Shown in pieces: positions 9,664-18,336 of a DNA stretch of 64,000 bases. A model generated the notes under the pieces. It did not search any database and was not told where the DNA came from. It saw only the letters and a list, made by a program, of their open reading frames with translations. Each line of letters starts with the position of its first letter. Position 1 is the stretch's first letter. The stretch spans positions 2,292,001 to 2,356,000 of the forward strand of contig NZ_JAJOMZ010000004.1 in assembly GCF_024699965.1 (NCBI RefSeq), in the 5' to 3' direction. The DNA is from Flavobacterium sp. J372. GTDB lineage: Bacteria > Bacteroidota > Bacteroidia > Flavobacteriales > Flavobacteriaceae. A program made the position numbers and the translations under genes.

Positions 9664-10306
9664 ATGGATAAGGTTACTGAAAATAAGGAGAATCAGAAGA
9701 AAAAGAAAAAGCCATTCATCCCCCCCACCTCCACAGCATGACGATGAAAAAAAGAAAAAGGATTCTACAAAAAGGAAAATCAGGGAGCAAAAACCTTTTA
9801 TCCAGGTTGACAGAAGTGGAAATATGATTAGCAATTTTATATCCAATTATCTGAGGCAATTAAATCATCCGAACCATACAGGTTTGCTAGGGTTATTGAA
9901 TAAGCTTTTACACAGGAGAAAACCGGAAGAAGAGCCGAAACCTCAAGAGGCTGACGAGGTTGTTGGAAAGTCCAAAACAGTTTTTGAGAATGGGAAAGCA
10001 AAACCGCAATATGGCGGCCTGCCAAAAAATGACCTTCAGTCAGCAAAGCATAATAACAGGCAGGCAAATGATAATCATTTGGAGCATAAGCAGAAGGATG
10101 AAGCAAAAGTAATCCCTATCGCCGAACCTAAAAAAGAGTGCTTAGGAGATGATATAGAAATTCATTTTTCCAAAAGAAAAAGAAAAACCGAAAAAGAAAA
10201 AGAAAGCAACCTCTCCGGCAGCGGTTGGACAAAGGCAAGGAAAAACGCAATAAATCAGCCCTTGGGCTCTTGGGCGTATGGCGGATTTTCCTTGCCGTGT
10301 CCTTGA
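9664..10306 (+). CDS. Lysine-rich protein of unknown function (frameshifted)
   Basis: Not recognised. From ATG 9664 it begins MDKVTENKENQKKKKKPF, then meets seven C at 9720-9726. Removing one joins it to PPPQHDDEKKKKDSTKRK and a frame to 10306, giving 213 residues. It is strongly basic at both ends (KRKRKTEKEKE near the C-terminus), low in complexity, with one hydrophobic helical patch (ISNFISNYLRQ...LLGLLNKLLH, about 65-95). It has no signal peptide or enzyme motif. The last 30 codons coincide with the left arm of a long inverted repeat. A DNA- or RNA-binding accessory factor of the mobile element would fit, but this is a guess. Confidence 0.5.
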
Positions 10307-10317
10307 AAGCCGCTGCC
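10217..10317. repeat. Long imperfect inverted repeat at the end of the lysine-rich gene
   Basis: Left arm 10217-10248 and right arm 10274-10317 share the blocks GGCAGCGG, GGACA, GGCAAGGAAAA and CGC in inverted order, with bulges between them. The loop contains CCCTTGGGCTCTTGGG. The right arm extends past the stop codon at 10306. There is no T run. It could be a transcription barrier, a processed RNA structure or a recombination site. Confidence 0.55.
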
Positions 10318-10443
10318 GAACTTGCTTTTCTTTTTATGAATTATGGTTTAGTTTCAAAACATATAAAACATACACTTCGATTGAGTAATTAGATAAGCCT
10401 TATGTATTTTATAGTACTTCGGTGATTTTACGAAACGTTACGT

Positions 10444-11061
10444 TTAAGTTTGGCGCTGTCGAAATTGATCCAGAAGCAAATTGGTTGTATATTGGTTTGG
10501 AACACCTTCGATACCAAAACTGTATTGTTCATCGACAAAATCTAAAAAATTAATATCTAAAGAAGGTAATTCATATTCGGCATACTTTCTAAAATCGTTA
10601 AAAGTAATTGTGTCAATATGCAGTTGCCCATCAAGTTTATATATTGAATTTGTTCGCTGGAGCAAAATCTTTAACGGTTCATAAGGATCAGGCAGTCCAT
10701 TATTTAATATTAAATTATTGTTTGAGAATAGTTCCCACATAACTATCAAATACGCAAAAATTCCTTCAAATGAACGCGGTCCGCTAAAGTCAGTTCCCTT
10801 GTTACGTAAATCTGTAATAAAAGTTTCATATGTAGGTGTATTATCGTAACCATCCTCACCAGATAAATATGTTAGTAAATTGTGATTGCTCTTATCTATT
10901 ATATTTAATTCCCCTGCTTCTCCAAAATAAAATTTCCAAAGCCTGAGCCTTCTTAAATATTCCCTAAACAACAAAACATTTGATACCCTCGATACGGAGT
11001 GGTGTGGTCTTTCTATCGTAGAAATTTCTCTAACTGCGTCAATATATTTTTGCGTTTCCAT
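10444..11061 (-). CDS. Hypothetical protein, 205 residues
   Basis: No family recognised. The protein is soluble, has no signal peptide, and is mostly helical with aromatic-rich segments (LRLWKFYFGEAGELN, IFAYLIVMWELFSNNNL). It starts METQKYIDAVREI and ends at a normal stop. It is on the minus strand, convergent with the lysine-rich gene, and is followed upstream by another unknown minus-strand gene. Its size, position among defence and mobility genes, and lack of relatives I know would fit an immunity- or antitoxin-like role, but nothing in the sequence proves this. Confidence 0.6.
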   Translation of the reverse strand: METQKYIDAVREISTIERPHHSVSRVSNVLLFREYLRRLRLWKFYFGEAGELNIIDKSNHNLLTYLSGEDGYDNTPTYETFITDLRNKGTDFSGPRSFEGIFAYLIVMWELFSNNNLILNNGLPDPYEPLKILLQRTNSIYKLDGQLHIDTITFNDFRKYAEYELPSLDINFLDFVDEQYSFGIEGVPNQYTTNLLLDQFRQRQT

Positions 11062-11211
11062 TTTACTATAGGTTATATAAGATCTTGTCCAAGTAACGAC
11101 GAAATCCCTAAAACAAACTTAATAAATGTTTAGGATGTCCAGTCTCTCACAAGACATGCCAGAATAATGCTATCTCCCGAATTCGTTTATAACAAGATCA
11201 TACTGCCACCG

Positions 11212-11906
11212 TCATGGAAAGTGTTTACGCGTAGCACCATCTTTATTCTTAAACTTACGACTATTCAGCCAAGTACACAATAAATTAATGACATCTACGT
11301 CGCCCGTAACAAAAAATTCTTTCCATTGCTTAACTATGGTACTAAGGGATAAGCGAACTGATAATATTCAAAACCCTGCCAGGTGAAGAACCGGCCCGGT
11401 TGCCCAATTGTTTGTGGGAATATATCTGCCTGGTCCTGCTGTTCATCATAAATCATTACGCAGATACCGCTGCTTGCATAATGAAACCTATATTTTAGCT
11501 CTCCCTCAGCATCGTAATAATACTTTTCTGTACTTTCATAAATTGGGGTATTAGCCGGAAGATTGTAGTTAAGATAGCATATTGTATTATCATTTATATC
11601 GCGTACATATACCGTCTTACCCACTAAAATTTCAAATTTATAATTTAAATGAAAATAGACTGTAAAGTCATCCTGAAAGTATTTGTATTTAAAAGATGCA
11701 TTTGGGTCAACTTCTAAGATCTTATTTGTTTTACTTAGAGAATCAACATAGTATAAGGTACTGGACAGTTCGCCATTTACAAAGAATTCCTCCTTATCTA
11801 AATGTTGGTCAGTATATACCTGCCTAACATATCTGTTCAATGATGAAAGTTGTGCTGAACTAATCTCATTCTGCAATTCATTTGTGTATTTTATTATTGT
11901 TGCCAT
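11212..11906 (-). CDS. Hypothetical protein, probably 231 residues with a frameshift near its end
   Basis: Not recognised. The first frame (190 residues, stop at 11334) is beta-rich and aromatic (YYYDAEGELKYRFHYASSG, similar in flavour to YD-repeat strands). It then stops at LVP. Adding one C at the CC of 11338-11339 continues with IVKQWKEFFVTGDVDVINLL and ends at 11212, giving an intact 231-residue frame. Other genes in this window show the same kind of break. The extension has sensible codon use, but no family supports it, so the shorter form remains possible. It probably forms a pair with the unknown gene at 10444. Confidence 0.55.
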
Positions 11907-11969
11907 TTAATTAAATAGGGTCGGATAACATAACAGTAAAAAAGTAAGCTCTATTTATATACCTTGTAA

Positions 11970-12281
11970 CTAAATCCAATGGTAAGGCTTATCCTTACGG
12001 TTCATATAAGCCACCATCTGCTCTTTTGAAAGTTCAGGAAAATATGATAGGGCGTTATCTATAGCGATATTGGTCATAAAAGTAATTTCCTGTTTCAAAG
12101 CCTTAATAACCCTGTCATAGCCGTAAAAGCGCACTAATTCATCAACCTCTTTTTGCTGGCCACGTTCAATAATCCTGTCAATAACCATTTTGTACGCTTC
12201 TTCCCAGTCGATTTTCTCGAACTTATATTCCCAAAAGAATTTAGGATGGAAGTTTGGTACTATGGTATCTGATCTTTTCAT
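11970..12281 (-). CDS. DUF6922-type protein, putative antitoxin partner of AbiEii
   Basis: A short protein of about 103 residues; I start at MKRSDTIVPNFHPKFFW (12281) rather than the longer frame to 12317, which would overlap the preceding gene closely. NFHPKFFWEYKFEKIDWEEAYKMVI is typical of DUF6922, helical with many charged residues. It lies 40 bp downstream of an AbiEii-like nucleotidyltransferase on the same strand, the usual arrangement for this pair. By analogy with type IV toxin-antitoxin systems it would oppose the toxin or regulate the operon. This role is inferred from context. Confidence 0.7.
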   Translation of the reverse strand: MKRSDTIVPNFHPKFFWEYKFEKIDWEEAYKMVIDRIIERGQQKEVDELVRFYGYDRVIKALKQEITFMTNIAIDNALSYFPELSKEQMVAYMNRKDKPYHWI

Positions 12282-12321
12282 AAGTATAAAAATATTGAAA
12301 TTATTATTCATTAGCAAGGCA

Positions 12322-13014
12322 TTACCTCCTGAATCCCTTACGTTTTGACCAGGCCGGGTTTATGTTCTCTTGCTTTTTACCAATACTTTTAAATTGGGCA
12401 CCAATATTAATATTGGCTTTTCTCAACCTTTCTTTTACAACATTCCATTTAATCTCCTTTCCGTCCGGGGTTTCAACGCCCTGGAATGAAATGATATTAT
12501 CGTGGTATAGTAATCCATTACGGGCAATGTAAGGATTAGTGTTATACTTTTTCTGGTAGGCACTCAGGTAGGTTTGCAACGGATTATACTCCAGTAAATA
12601 ATACATATCCACAAAATCTTTATAGCGTTTCCCGCTTTGCACAATAGCATGTAATTTCATTGCACCAATATCCTCAATTGAAATAATCCGTATATTTTCA
12701 ATAGCCTCAACAGGTTTTACATATGGGTATTTGTGAGAAACCAAATCCACTTTAATATCATTGATAAAGGTCATAATGGAGTTGGTGTTATATTGTGATG
12801 TTTCTGCACCATAGCGGTTTTCAAGATACCGTAATGTACTTTGGGCGTCGAAATTATTCACTGAAAATAAATCAATATCCACACTCATTCGGTGGCCTAT
12901 CCTGAGGCTAAGTGCGGTGCCGCCGACCATTACAAAATCTTGCAGAATTTCATCTTTCATCAGCGTATGCATGAGTTCCCACATTGCAGGACTTACTGTA
13001 TTTTTATATAGCAT
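12322..13014 (-). CDS. Nucleotidyltransferase of the AbiEii/AbiGii toxin family
   Basis: A 230-residue DNA-polymerase-beta-type nucleotidyltransferase. Visible motifs are VGGTALSLRIGHRMSVDIDLF near residues 30-50 (GG...DxD, metal and NTP binding) and the later IEDIGAMKLHAIVQSGKRYKDFVDMYYLL, where the AbiEii family has conserved K and D. AbiEii toxins transfer nucleotides onto tRNA acceptor ends and cause abortive infection or plasmid stabilization. The catalytic D-x-D appears intact. It is the first gene of a two-gene unit with the DUF6922 protein and is divergent from mobB. Confidence 0.85.
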   Translation of the reverse strand: MLYKNTVSPAMWELMHTLMKDEILQDFVMVGGTALSLRIGHRMSVDIDLFSVNNFDAQSTLRYLENRYGAETSQYNTNSIMTFINDIKVDLVSHKYPYVKPVEAIENIRIISIEDIGAMKLHAIVQSGKRYKDFVDMYYLLEYNPLQTYLSAYQKKYNTNPYIARNGLLYHDNIISFQGVETPDGKEIKWNVVKERLRKANINIGAQFKSIGKKQENINPAWSKRKGFRR

Positions 13015-13113
13015 AAATTAAACTTTTCGGCAAATAGCCTGAAAAGAAGCTTTGCTATGTATTATTGTCTCTCTGTAGCTGCATTTGGCAGCACTGGACT
13101 TCCGGGTTGTTTT

Positions 13114-13121
13114 TAACTTTG
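13114..13121 (+). promoter_or_regulatory. Probable -7 element for mobBA
   Basis: TAACTTTG matches TAnnTTTG, 114 bp before the mobB ATG. The -33 match is weak. The rest of 13015-13234 shows no gene; by analogy with other Bacteroidota elements the oriT could lie here. Confidence 0.35.
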
Positions 13122-13234
13122 CTTCCTGTAGATCAACTATACAGGCCTGAGAAGGTCAAATCAGTCCAACGAAAGACATTTATTCTTTTACATTTATTAA
13201 GAAACTACATTGGTTGCTTTCTGATAAATTCAGC

Positions 13235-13665
13235 ATGCAGCATAACAGAACAAATAAAACGCACAAAGGAGGCAGACATCCTAAAGATGATCCTGCCATA
13301 TTTCGCTATTCTATTTCGCTGACCGCCGAAGAAAATGCACATTTCCTTTCACTCTTTGAGCAATCAGGAATGAATGTAAAAGCCCATTTCATTACCGCAT
13401 GTATTTTCCAAAAGACGATTTCCACAATAACCATTGACAAATCAGCAATGGACTATTATATGAGGCTCACAACATTCTATGGACAGTTTAGAGCTATTGG
13501 GGTAAATTACAACCAGGTAGTGAAAATGCTTTATAAAAATTTCTCTGAAAAAAGGCAGCAGCCTACCTGTATAAACTGGAAAAGCAAACTGTGGAACTGG
13601 TAATACTCAATCAAAAGATAATTGCCCTGACTGCTGAATTCGAGCAAAAGCACCTAAATAAATAA
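13235..13665 (+). CDS. mobB: Mobilization protein MobB/MbpB-like (frameshifted)
   Basis: An accessory relaxosome protein that helps the relaxase at oriT. The start MQHNRTNKTHKGGRHPKDDP (13235) and the conserved GVNYNQVVKMLY motif are typical of the Bacteroidota MobB/MobC-like family. The frame stops early because the A run at 13548-13553 is one base short. With seven A it continues KKAAAYLYKLEKQTVELV to a stop at 13665, giving 143 residues, the normal length. MobA starts five bases later, so the two are co-expressed. Confidence 0.85.
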
Positions 13666-13670
13666 GTTCA

Positions 13671-14928
13671 ATGGTAGCGAAAATCAACAGGGGAAAAAGT
13701 TTGCTCGGAGCAATCAAGTACAACCTTGAGAAAGTCGATCAGGGAAACGGTAGCATACTTTCGACTTCAAAAATTATAGAATCTGCTGATGGCAGTTACA
13801 ACATCGACCAATTCTCCCGTTCGTTCCAACCCTATTTAATGGCAAACCGAAAGACAGAAAAGCCAATCCTGCATATTTCCCTGAACCCGGACCCGAAAGA
13901 CAAAGTAAGTGCCGACACTCTACGGGAACTTGCCCAGGATTATATGCGTCAGATGGGCTACAGCAACCAACCCTTTGCAGTATTCAAGCATACAGATATT
14001 GACCGTACCCATATCCACATCGTATCGGTTTGTGTAAACGAGCAGGGCAAAAAAATTTCTGACACATTCGAGAAAAAGGCGCTCAATGGATGCCTGTCGC
14101 AAATTGGAACAGCAGTACAACCTGATAAATGCCACACAGCTAAGGAAAAACGAAGACAATACGATATTTCGTCCTGTTGATTATAGTAAAGGCGATGTAA
14201 AAAGCCAGATAGCCGCTGTTATCCGATACCTTCCGAAATATTACAAATACCAAAGCTTTGGCGCATATAATGCGCTGCTTGCGGGTTTCAACATCACTGC
14301 CGAAGAAATCAAGGGAGAATACAATGGCAAGCCAAAGCAAGGAATGGTTTATTTTGCTATATACGAAAACGGCGAGAAAGTGAGTAATCCCTTTAAAGCT
14401 TCATTGTTTGGCAAAAGTGCGGGTTATGCGCTACTGCAATCTCATTACAGGCAGTCAGTAGAAATATTGAAAACCCATACTGTAAGGGGCACGTTGAAAA
14501 ATACCATAGAACAAGCAATACGAGATACTTCCAATGAAAAGGAATTTAAAAAATTGCTTACAACACAAGGCATAGACATATTTATCCGTAGGAATGCTGA
14601 GGGACGCTTGTATGGAATAACTTTCATTGACCACAAAACTAAAACTGTCTGGAACGGCTCGCAATTAGCTAAAGAGTTATCCGCAAATATATTTAATGAA
14701 TTGTGGAATAGAAACAATGATAATCTGGGCATAGATGAAAAGAGAGATAACGATTTCATTAATGAGACATCAGGACTGCCGATGGAAGATTACAATATAC
14801 AGGATTCAGAAACTAATAGTTCAATCATAAATGTAAGCGGATTATTACCGGAAAGCCAGGGTGAAGACTACGAGGAAATGGTATTTGAAAATCTAATGAA
14901 GAGAAAGAATAAACGCCGGACTAGATAG
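13671..14928 (+). CDS. mobA: Relaxase MobA (HUH family, frameshifted)
   Basis: Nicks oriT and pilots the element in conjugation. It begins MVAKINRGKSLLGAIKYNLEK, typical of Bacteroidota relaxases. The metal-binding HUH motif is HTDIDRTHIHIV with His107, His114 and His116. Removing one A from 14073-14077 joins DTFEK to RRSMDACRKLE and gives 418 residues; the downstream part carries the usual QSFGAYNALLAGFNI region. Without a coupling protein or type IV secretion genes in view, the element is mobilizable rather than self-transmissible. It is followed by an inverted repeat and a terminator. Confidence 0.9.
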
Positions 14929-14950
14929 CGTGAAGCTATTGAAATATCTT

Positions 14951-14997
14951 TACCGTTTTGACATGTAGCGACAACGGAGCGTTATGTCAAATCGGTA
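14951..14997. repeat. Inverted repeat downstream of mobA
   Basis: TACCG-TT-TTGACAT (14951-14964) pairs with ATGTCAA-AT-CGGTA (14984-14997) around a 19-nt loop. There is no T run, so it is probably not a terminator. It could be bound by a protein or mark an element-specific site. Confidence 0.4.
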
Positions 14998-15014
14998 ATT
15001 CCGATTTGTAAAAT

Positions 15015-15050
15015 AAAGGCTGTTCCGACAAAGGAACTGCCTTTGTTTTA
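15015..15050 (+). terminator. Terminator of mobBA
   Basis: AAAGGC-T-GTTCC (15015-15026) pairs with GGAAC-T-GCCTTT (15033-15044), followed by GTTTTA. Confidence 0.65.
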
Positions 15051-15172
15051 TAGAGAAAAAAACAAAGTGCTTGATGTCATTAGCCATGTACAGACAAATT
15101 CCGCCATAAACTCCGATAAATACCATTAAAAGAAGAATCTGATTAATTTGCTTTCAATTAAATTGAAGGACT

Positions 15173-15442
15173 ATGAATATAGATTTAGTGACGAAGGATG
15201 ATCTTCAAAAATTTAAGGAAGAATTGCTTGAAGAAATCCGTCATTTCCAGATGTACCCACGCAAGCGAGGGGAAGAGCCAAAAGCATGGCTTAAAAGTTA
15301 TGAGGTAAGAAAGCTGTTAGGAATTTCGGCAGGGACATTGCAAAATTTACGTGTGAACGGCACATTGCCGTTCAGTAAGATTGGTGGCCTAATGTACTAT
15401 CGTTATGACGATATTCAAAAACTAATGGAGAAGGTACGTTGA
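15173..15442 (+). CDS. Excisionase-like helix-turn-helix protein
   Basis: An 89-residue protein with an acidic N-terminal helix (DDLQKFKEELLEEIRHF) and a MerR-type winged helix at 40-85 (WLKSYEVRKLLGISAGTLQNLRVNGTLPFSKIGGLMYYRYDDI). This is the HTH_17 fold seen in excisionases and in the small regulators of Bacteroidota transposons. It follows mobA and probably controls excision or element gene expression. No integrase is in the window, so which site it acts on cannot be said. Confidence 0.75.
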   Translation: MNIDLVTKDDLQKFKEELLEEIRHFQMYPRKRGEEPKAWLKSYEVRKLLGISAGTLQNLRVNGTLPFSKIGGLMYYRYDDIQKLMEKVR

Positions 15443-15512
15443 GAGATTTGAAATCAATTTTAAAGTTTTCATTATCTATTAATAGTATTTTTTTAATACA
15501 AATATTATTAAG

Positions 15513-15520
15513 TAACTTTG
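15513..15520 (+). promoter_or_regulatory. Promoter -7 element of the NACHT gene
   Basis: TAACTTTG is a full match to TAnnTTTG, 25 bp upstream of ATG 15545. It contains the TTG that an open-frame search would take as the start, which argues for the downstream ATG. Confidence 0.6.
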
Positions 15521-15544
15521 AAAAGTACTGTTAAAATATTTACA

Positions 15545-17947
15545 ATGCTGGAAAAAGAAAAGATAAACAAGCTTCAAAATATTTCAAAGGAAACAGAAAT
15601 CCATGAATTATTAAAAGAATTGCTCCCCTACATGGGTTACCAAAATGTAACAATTACCCACGAAAGTGGAAATGTACCTGAATATGGAAAAGATTTAATT
15701 GCATCATTACCTGACAAAATTGAAGAGATTAATGAATGGACAGCTTTTGTTGTTAAGAAGGGTGATATAACGGGAACTTCACGAATGAATGTAGAGTTAC
15801 AAGCCCAGGTAAAGGAATGTTTTGACTATGCCTATGAATCATTAAAATATGGAAAACTTAATATTGCTAAAGTCCGCATCGTGACTAATGGAAAAATTAA
15901 TAGCGGAGCAAAACAAAAATTTTTTAAAGATGATTTTTATAGTAATGCTAATGTTATTTTTTGGAGTTATGAAGAGTTAGTAAAATACATTGACAAGTAT
16001 TACCCAAGGTTTTGGCTTAAAGGCTCGAAAAATTATAAGCATTATATAGAGTTATTTCAAACCAGAAATAAGTATGATGACTTTGCAAAAACACTTAGCC
16101 TTAATGATTTAAAAATTGAGAGACTGTTAAAAAATACTATAAGATTGAAATTGGCGGAATATTTTTATGATGAAGATAATGGCCAATTCAGAAGAAAATG
16201 GTTTGAAGTTGAAGATTTAAATAAACTAAAAGAATGCTCTCTAATTGTAGGGGAATCTGGATCGGGGAAAACGACATTATTTAAACAAATCGCGAACAAT
16301 ATTATTTACGAAAACTCAATCAGAAATGACTTTGAATTTTATCCTATAATATTAAAATTTAAAGATCTTCAAGATAATGAATTCGATGTAAATAAAACAA
16401 TTGAGCAATATTTTCAACAAGAGGCCTATCAATCCTTAAGTTTTGACGTGGAAGCATTATTTGAGAAGAAAAATTTTATTTTGTTTATTGATGCTTTAGA
16501 TGAAATTGGAGATAAAGAAAATAAAGAAAAGGCCCTGGCAGCCGTTAAAACATATCATGAAACAAATTCGACGATTCAAATTTTCTGTTCCTCTAGAAAT
16601 TCCGACTCTCTATTAGGCACATGCCGACAACTAAATTTTCGATATTTTGATATAATAAATATTTCAATTCAGCAGGCAGAAACATTTATAGATAGATATT
16701 TTGATGGAGAAGAACTCAAGGGCAAGCGCTTAATTAAATCCTTAAAAGACTCACGTATATTAGATAAGCTGCCGAAAACTCCGTTAACGCTCACATTATT
16801 GACATCTCTTTTTGATGAAGATGGATTTGAAATTCCGGCCACAATATCAGATTTATACAAATATTTCGTAGATGTTCTATTGAATAAGAATATTAAAGAA
16901 AATCATCTGGATTTATTGAAAGTCGGTGTTCACAGGAGTGTTCTATCATTTATTGCCGAATATTTACATACAAAAAGGATTAAAACTATTTCAAAATCAG
17001 ATTTAAATGAGTTAATAGTTAATTTTGCAAACGAGCGTGGTCAAAAATATAATGTTTCGGAACTTTTAAATGACTTGGTTCAAGACATCAATCTGCTAAT
17101 TGAAAATGAACGGGGAGAAATTGAATTCAAACATCTTTCGTTTCAAGAATATTTTACAGCTTACCAGTTCTACAATCATAGCATAAATGGTAAATCCGAA
17201 TTCATAAATAATTTTAATGATGTTTGGTGGCAAAATGTTGCAATATTCTATGCGGGGATGACAAAAGATTCACCACAGTTGATTGAAGACATCATATCCA
17301 ATTCCATACCTCAAGATTTTCATGAGTATATCGTAAATGTAAGTGGATTAGGATATTTAATCCAAGCCCTTTACAACACACCAGTTGAATACAGAAAAAA
17401 AGCAATTGTAAAAAATTTAGAAAGTATTCACGCAGCGTTAAAATTTATTACGAATACTCAGGATGAAAAGTATTCAGACATAAAATCTTTTTTACATACA
17501 ACATATGGCGCTAATAAAATTTTAGCTTTCTGGTACGAATTTCATCATTCTTCCGTAACATTAAAGGAACTTTTAAATACTTTGTTTAACGAAATGTTGG
17601 AGATATTGGCAGCTAATCAGTTTATGTCAATCGAAGAAAAAAATGATTATGAATATTCCGCTTATTTAGTAGCTGCTAGTCTTCTAAATATTGAGTTTGA
17701 TGATTTTGATAATTATTTTAGATTGCTAAATGTTACTGGAAGTGATAATTTTGTTGTCCAGGGATTAATTGAATCAGATTTTAATAATAAATTTAAGACT
17801 CTTACAAAAGAAGAAAAGAGGCGAAAAAGTATAAAGAAATTTGAAACAAGACTTTCTTTCTTAGATAATAAGAAAATTGATGAAAATGTCAATGTAACAC
17901 TTAAAGATGGAGCTAGAATTAAGAAACCCAGACAATTCAAAAAATAA
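15545..17947 (+). CDS. NACHT NTPase with N-terminal nuclease-like domain (candidate antiphage STAND protein)
   Basis: An 800-residue STAND-type ATPase. Residues 11-160 look like a PD-(D/E)XK fold (EYGKDLIAS, then WTAFVVKKGDI), but where Mrr enzymes have QxK this protein has VVKK, so catalysis is uncertain. The NACHT core has Walker A VGESGSGKTT (about 234), Walker B FILFIDALDEIG (about 310), the sensor SSRNSD and the winged-helix HLSFQEYFTA (about 530). The last 250 residues are helical without clear TPR or LRR repeats and would be the sensor. Bacterial NACHT proteins of this layout protect against phage. It stands alone with its own promoter at the edge of the accessory region. The DNA is visibly AT-rich. 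Confidence 0.8.
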   Translation: MLEKEKINKLQNISKETEIHELLKELLPYMGYQNVTITHESGNVPEYGKDLIASLPDKIEEINEWTAFVVKKGDITGTSRMNVELQAQVKECFDYAYESLKYGKLNIAKVRIVTNGKINSGAKQKFFKDDFYSNANVIFWSYEELVKYIDKYYPRFWLKGSKNYKHYIELFQTRNKYDDFAKTLSLNDLKIERLLKNTIRLKLAEYFYDEDNGQFRRKWFEVEDLNKLKECSLIVGESGSGKTTLFKQIANNIIYENSIRNDFEFYPIILKFKDLQDNEFDVNKTIEQYFQQEAYQSLSFDVEALFEKKNFILFIDALDEIGDKENKEKALAAVKTYHETNSTIQIFCSSRNSDSLLGTCRQLNFRYFDIINISIQQAETFIDRYFDGEELKGKRLIKSLKDSRILDKLPKTPLTLTLLTSLFDEDGFEIPATISDLYKYFVDVLLNKNIKENHLDLLKVGVHRSVLSFIAEYLHTKRIKTISKSDLNELIVNFANERGQKYNVSELLNDLVQDINLLIENERGEIEFKHLSFQEYFTAYQFYNHSINGKSEFINNFNDVWWQNVAIFYAGMTKDSPQLIEDIISNSIPQDFHEYIVNVSGLGYLIQALYNTPVEYRKKAIVKNLESIHAALKFITNTQDEKYSDIKSFLHTTYGANKILAFWYEFHHSSVTLKELLNTLFNEMLEILAANQFMSIEEKNDYEYSAYLVAASLLNIEFDDFDNYFRLLNVTGSDNFVVQGLIESDFNNKFKTLTKEEKRRKSIKKFETRLSFLDNKKIDENVNVTLKDGARIKKPRQFKK

Positions 17948-18014
17948 TCCTCTATGGAACAATCTAAGAGTATATAATCTCATATATTTTGTTGCATTTT
18001 ATATTAAAAACATT

Positions 18015-18022
18015 TACATTTG
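18015..18022 (+). promoter_or_regulatory. Strong promoter of a possible small RNA
   Basis: TACATTTG (-7) is preceded by TTG at 17992-17994, a 20-bp spacing, an excellent match to the Bacteroidota housekeeping promoter. Confidence 0.6.
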
Positions 18023-18028
18023 CCCCCG

Positions 18029-18175
18029 TAATCGTTTAAAGCTTGCTGCGAGTAAAACGGTGAGCGGATTTACAACGGGATAGTCAACATATTGATTTTA
18101 TGATATTTGCGGCGGTAGGGAATCGTCCTGCCACCCCGACGGATAAAAATCCCGATGTACATCGGGATTTTTTTT
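18029..18175 (+). ncRNA. Candidate small RNA between promoter and terminator
   Basis: About 147 nt run from the predicted start after TACATTTG to a perfect terminator. It holds a GGTAGG/CCTGCC hairpin (about 18113-18132). The only frame of any size is 25 codons (ATG at about 18100) and it runs through the terminator stem, so a protein is unlikely. No known RNA family is recognised. Confidence 0.4.
18146..18175 (+). terminator. Rho-independent terminator upstream of tRNA-Arg
   Basis: AAAATCCCGATG and CATCGGGATTTT around TA form a near-perfect palindrome followed by eight T. It ends transcription coming from the left before the tRNA. Confidence 0.85.
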
Positions 18176-18187
18176 AAATAGCATTGG

Positions 18188-18195
18188 TACTTTTG
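18188..18195 (+). promoter_or_regulatory. tRNA-Arg promoter -7 element
   Basis: TACTTTTG matches TAnnTTTG and ends six bases before the mature tRNA 5' end. Confidence 0.6.
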
Positions 18196-18201
18196 TATCA
18201 G

Positions 18202-18275
<74 letters not shown>

Positions 18276-18280
18276 CAACG

Positions 18281-18308
18281 ACCCGTTCAGAAATGAACGG
18301 GTTCTTTG
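18281..18308 (+). terminator. Terminator after tRNA-Arg
   Basis: ACCCGTTC (18281-18288) and GAACGGGT (18295-18302) with loop AGAAAT, followed by TCTTTGT. Confidence 0.75.
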
Positions 18309-18336
18309 TATAAAGAACTAAGCCATATACCTTCAA

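Noticed and set aside
13065..13322. 85-residue frame before mobB
   Set aside because: Overlaps the conserved MobB start in another frame and has no family features.
15518..15544. TTG as start of the NACHT gene
   Set aside because: The TTG is part of a TAACTTTG promoter box; ATG 15545 fits the expected distance.
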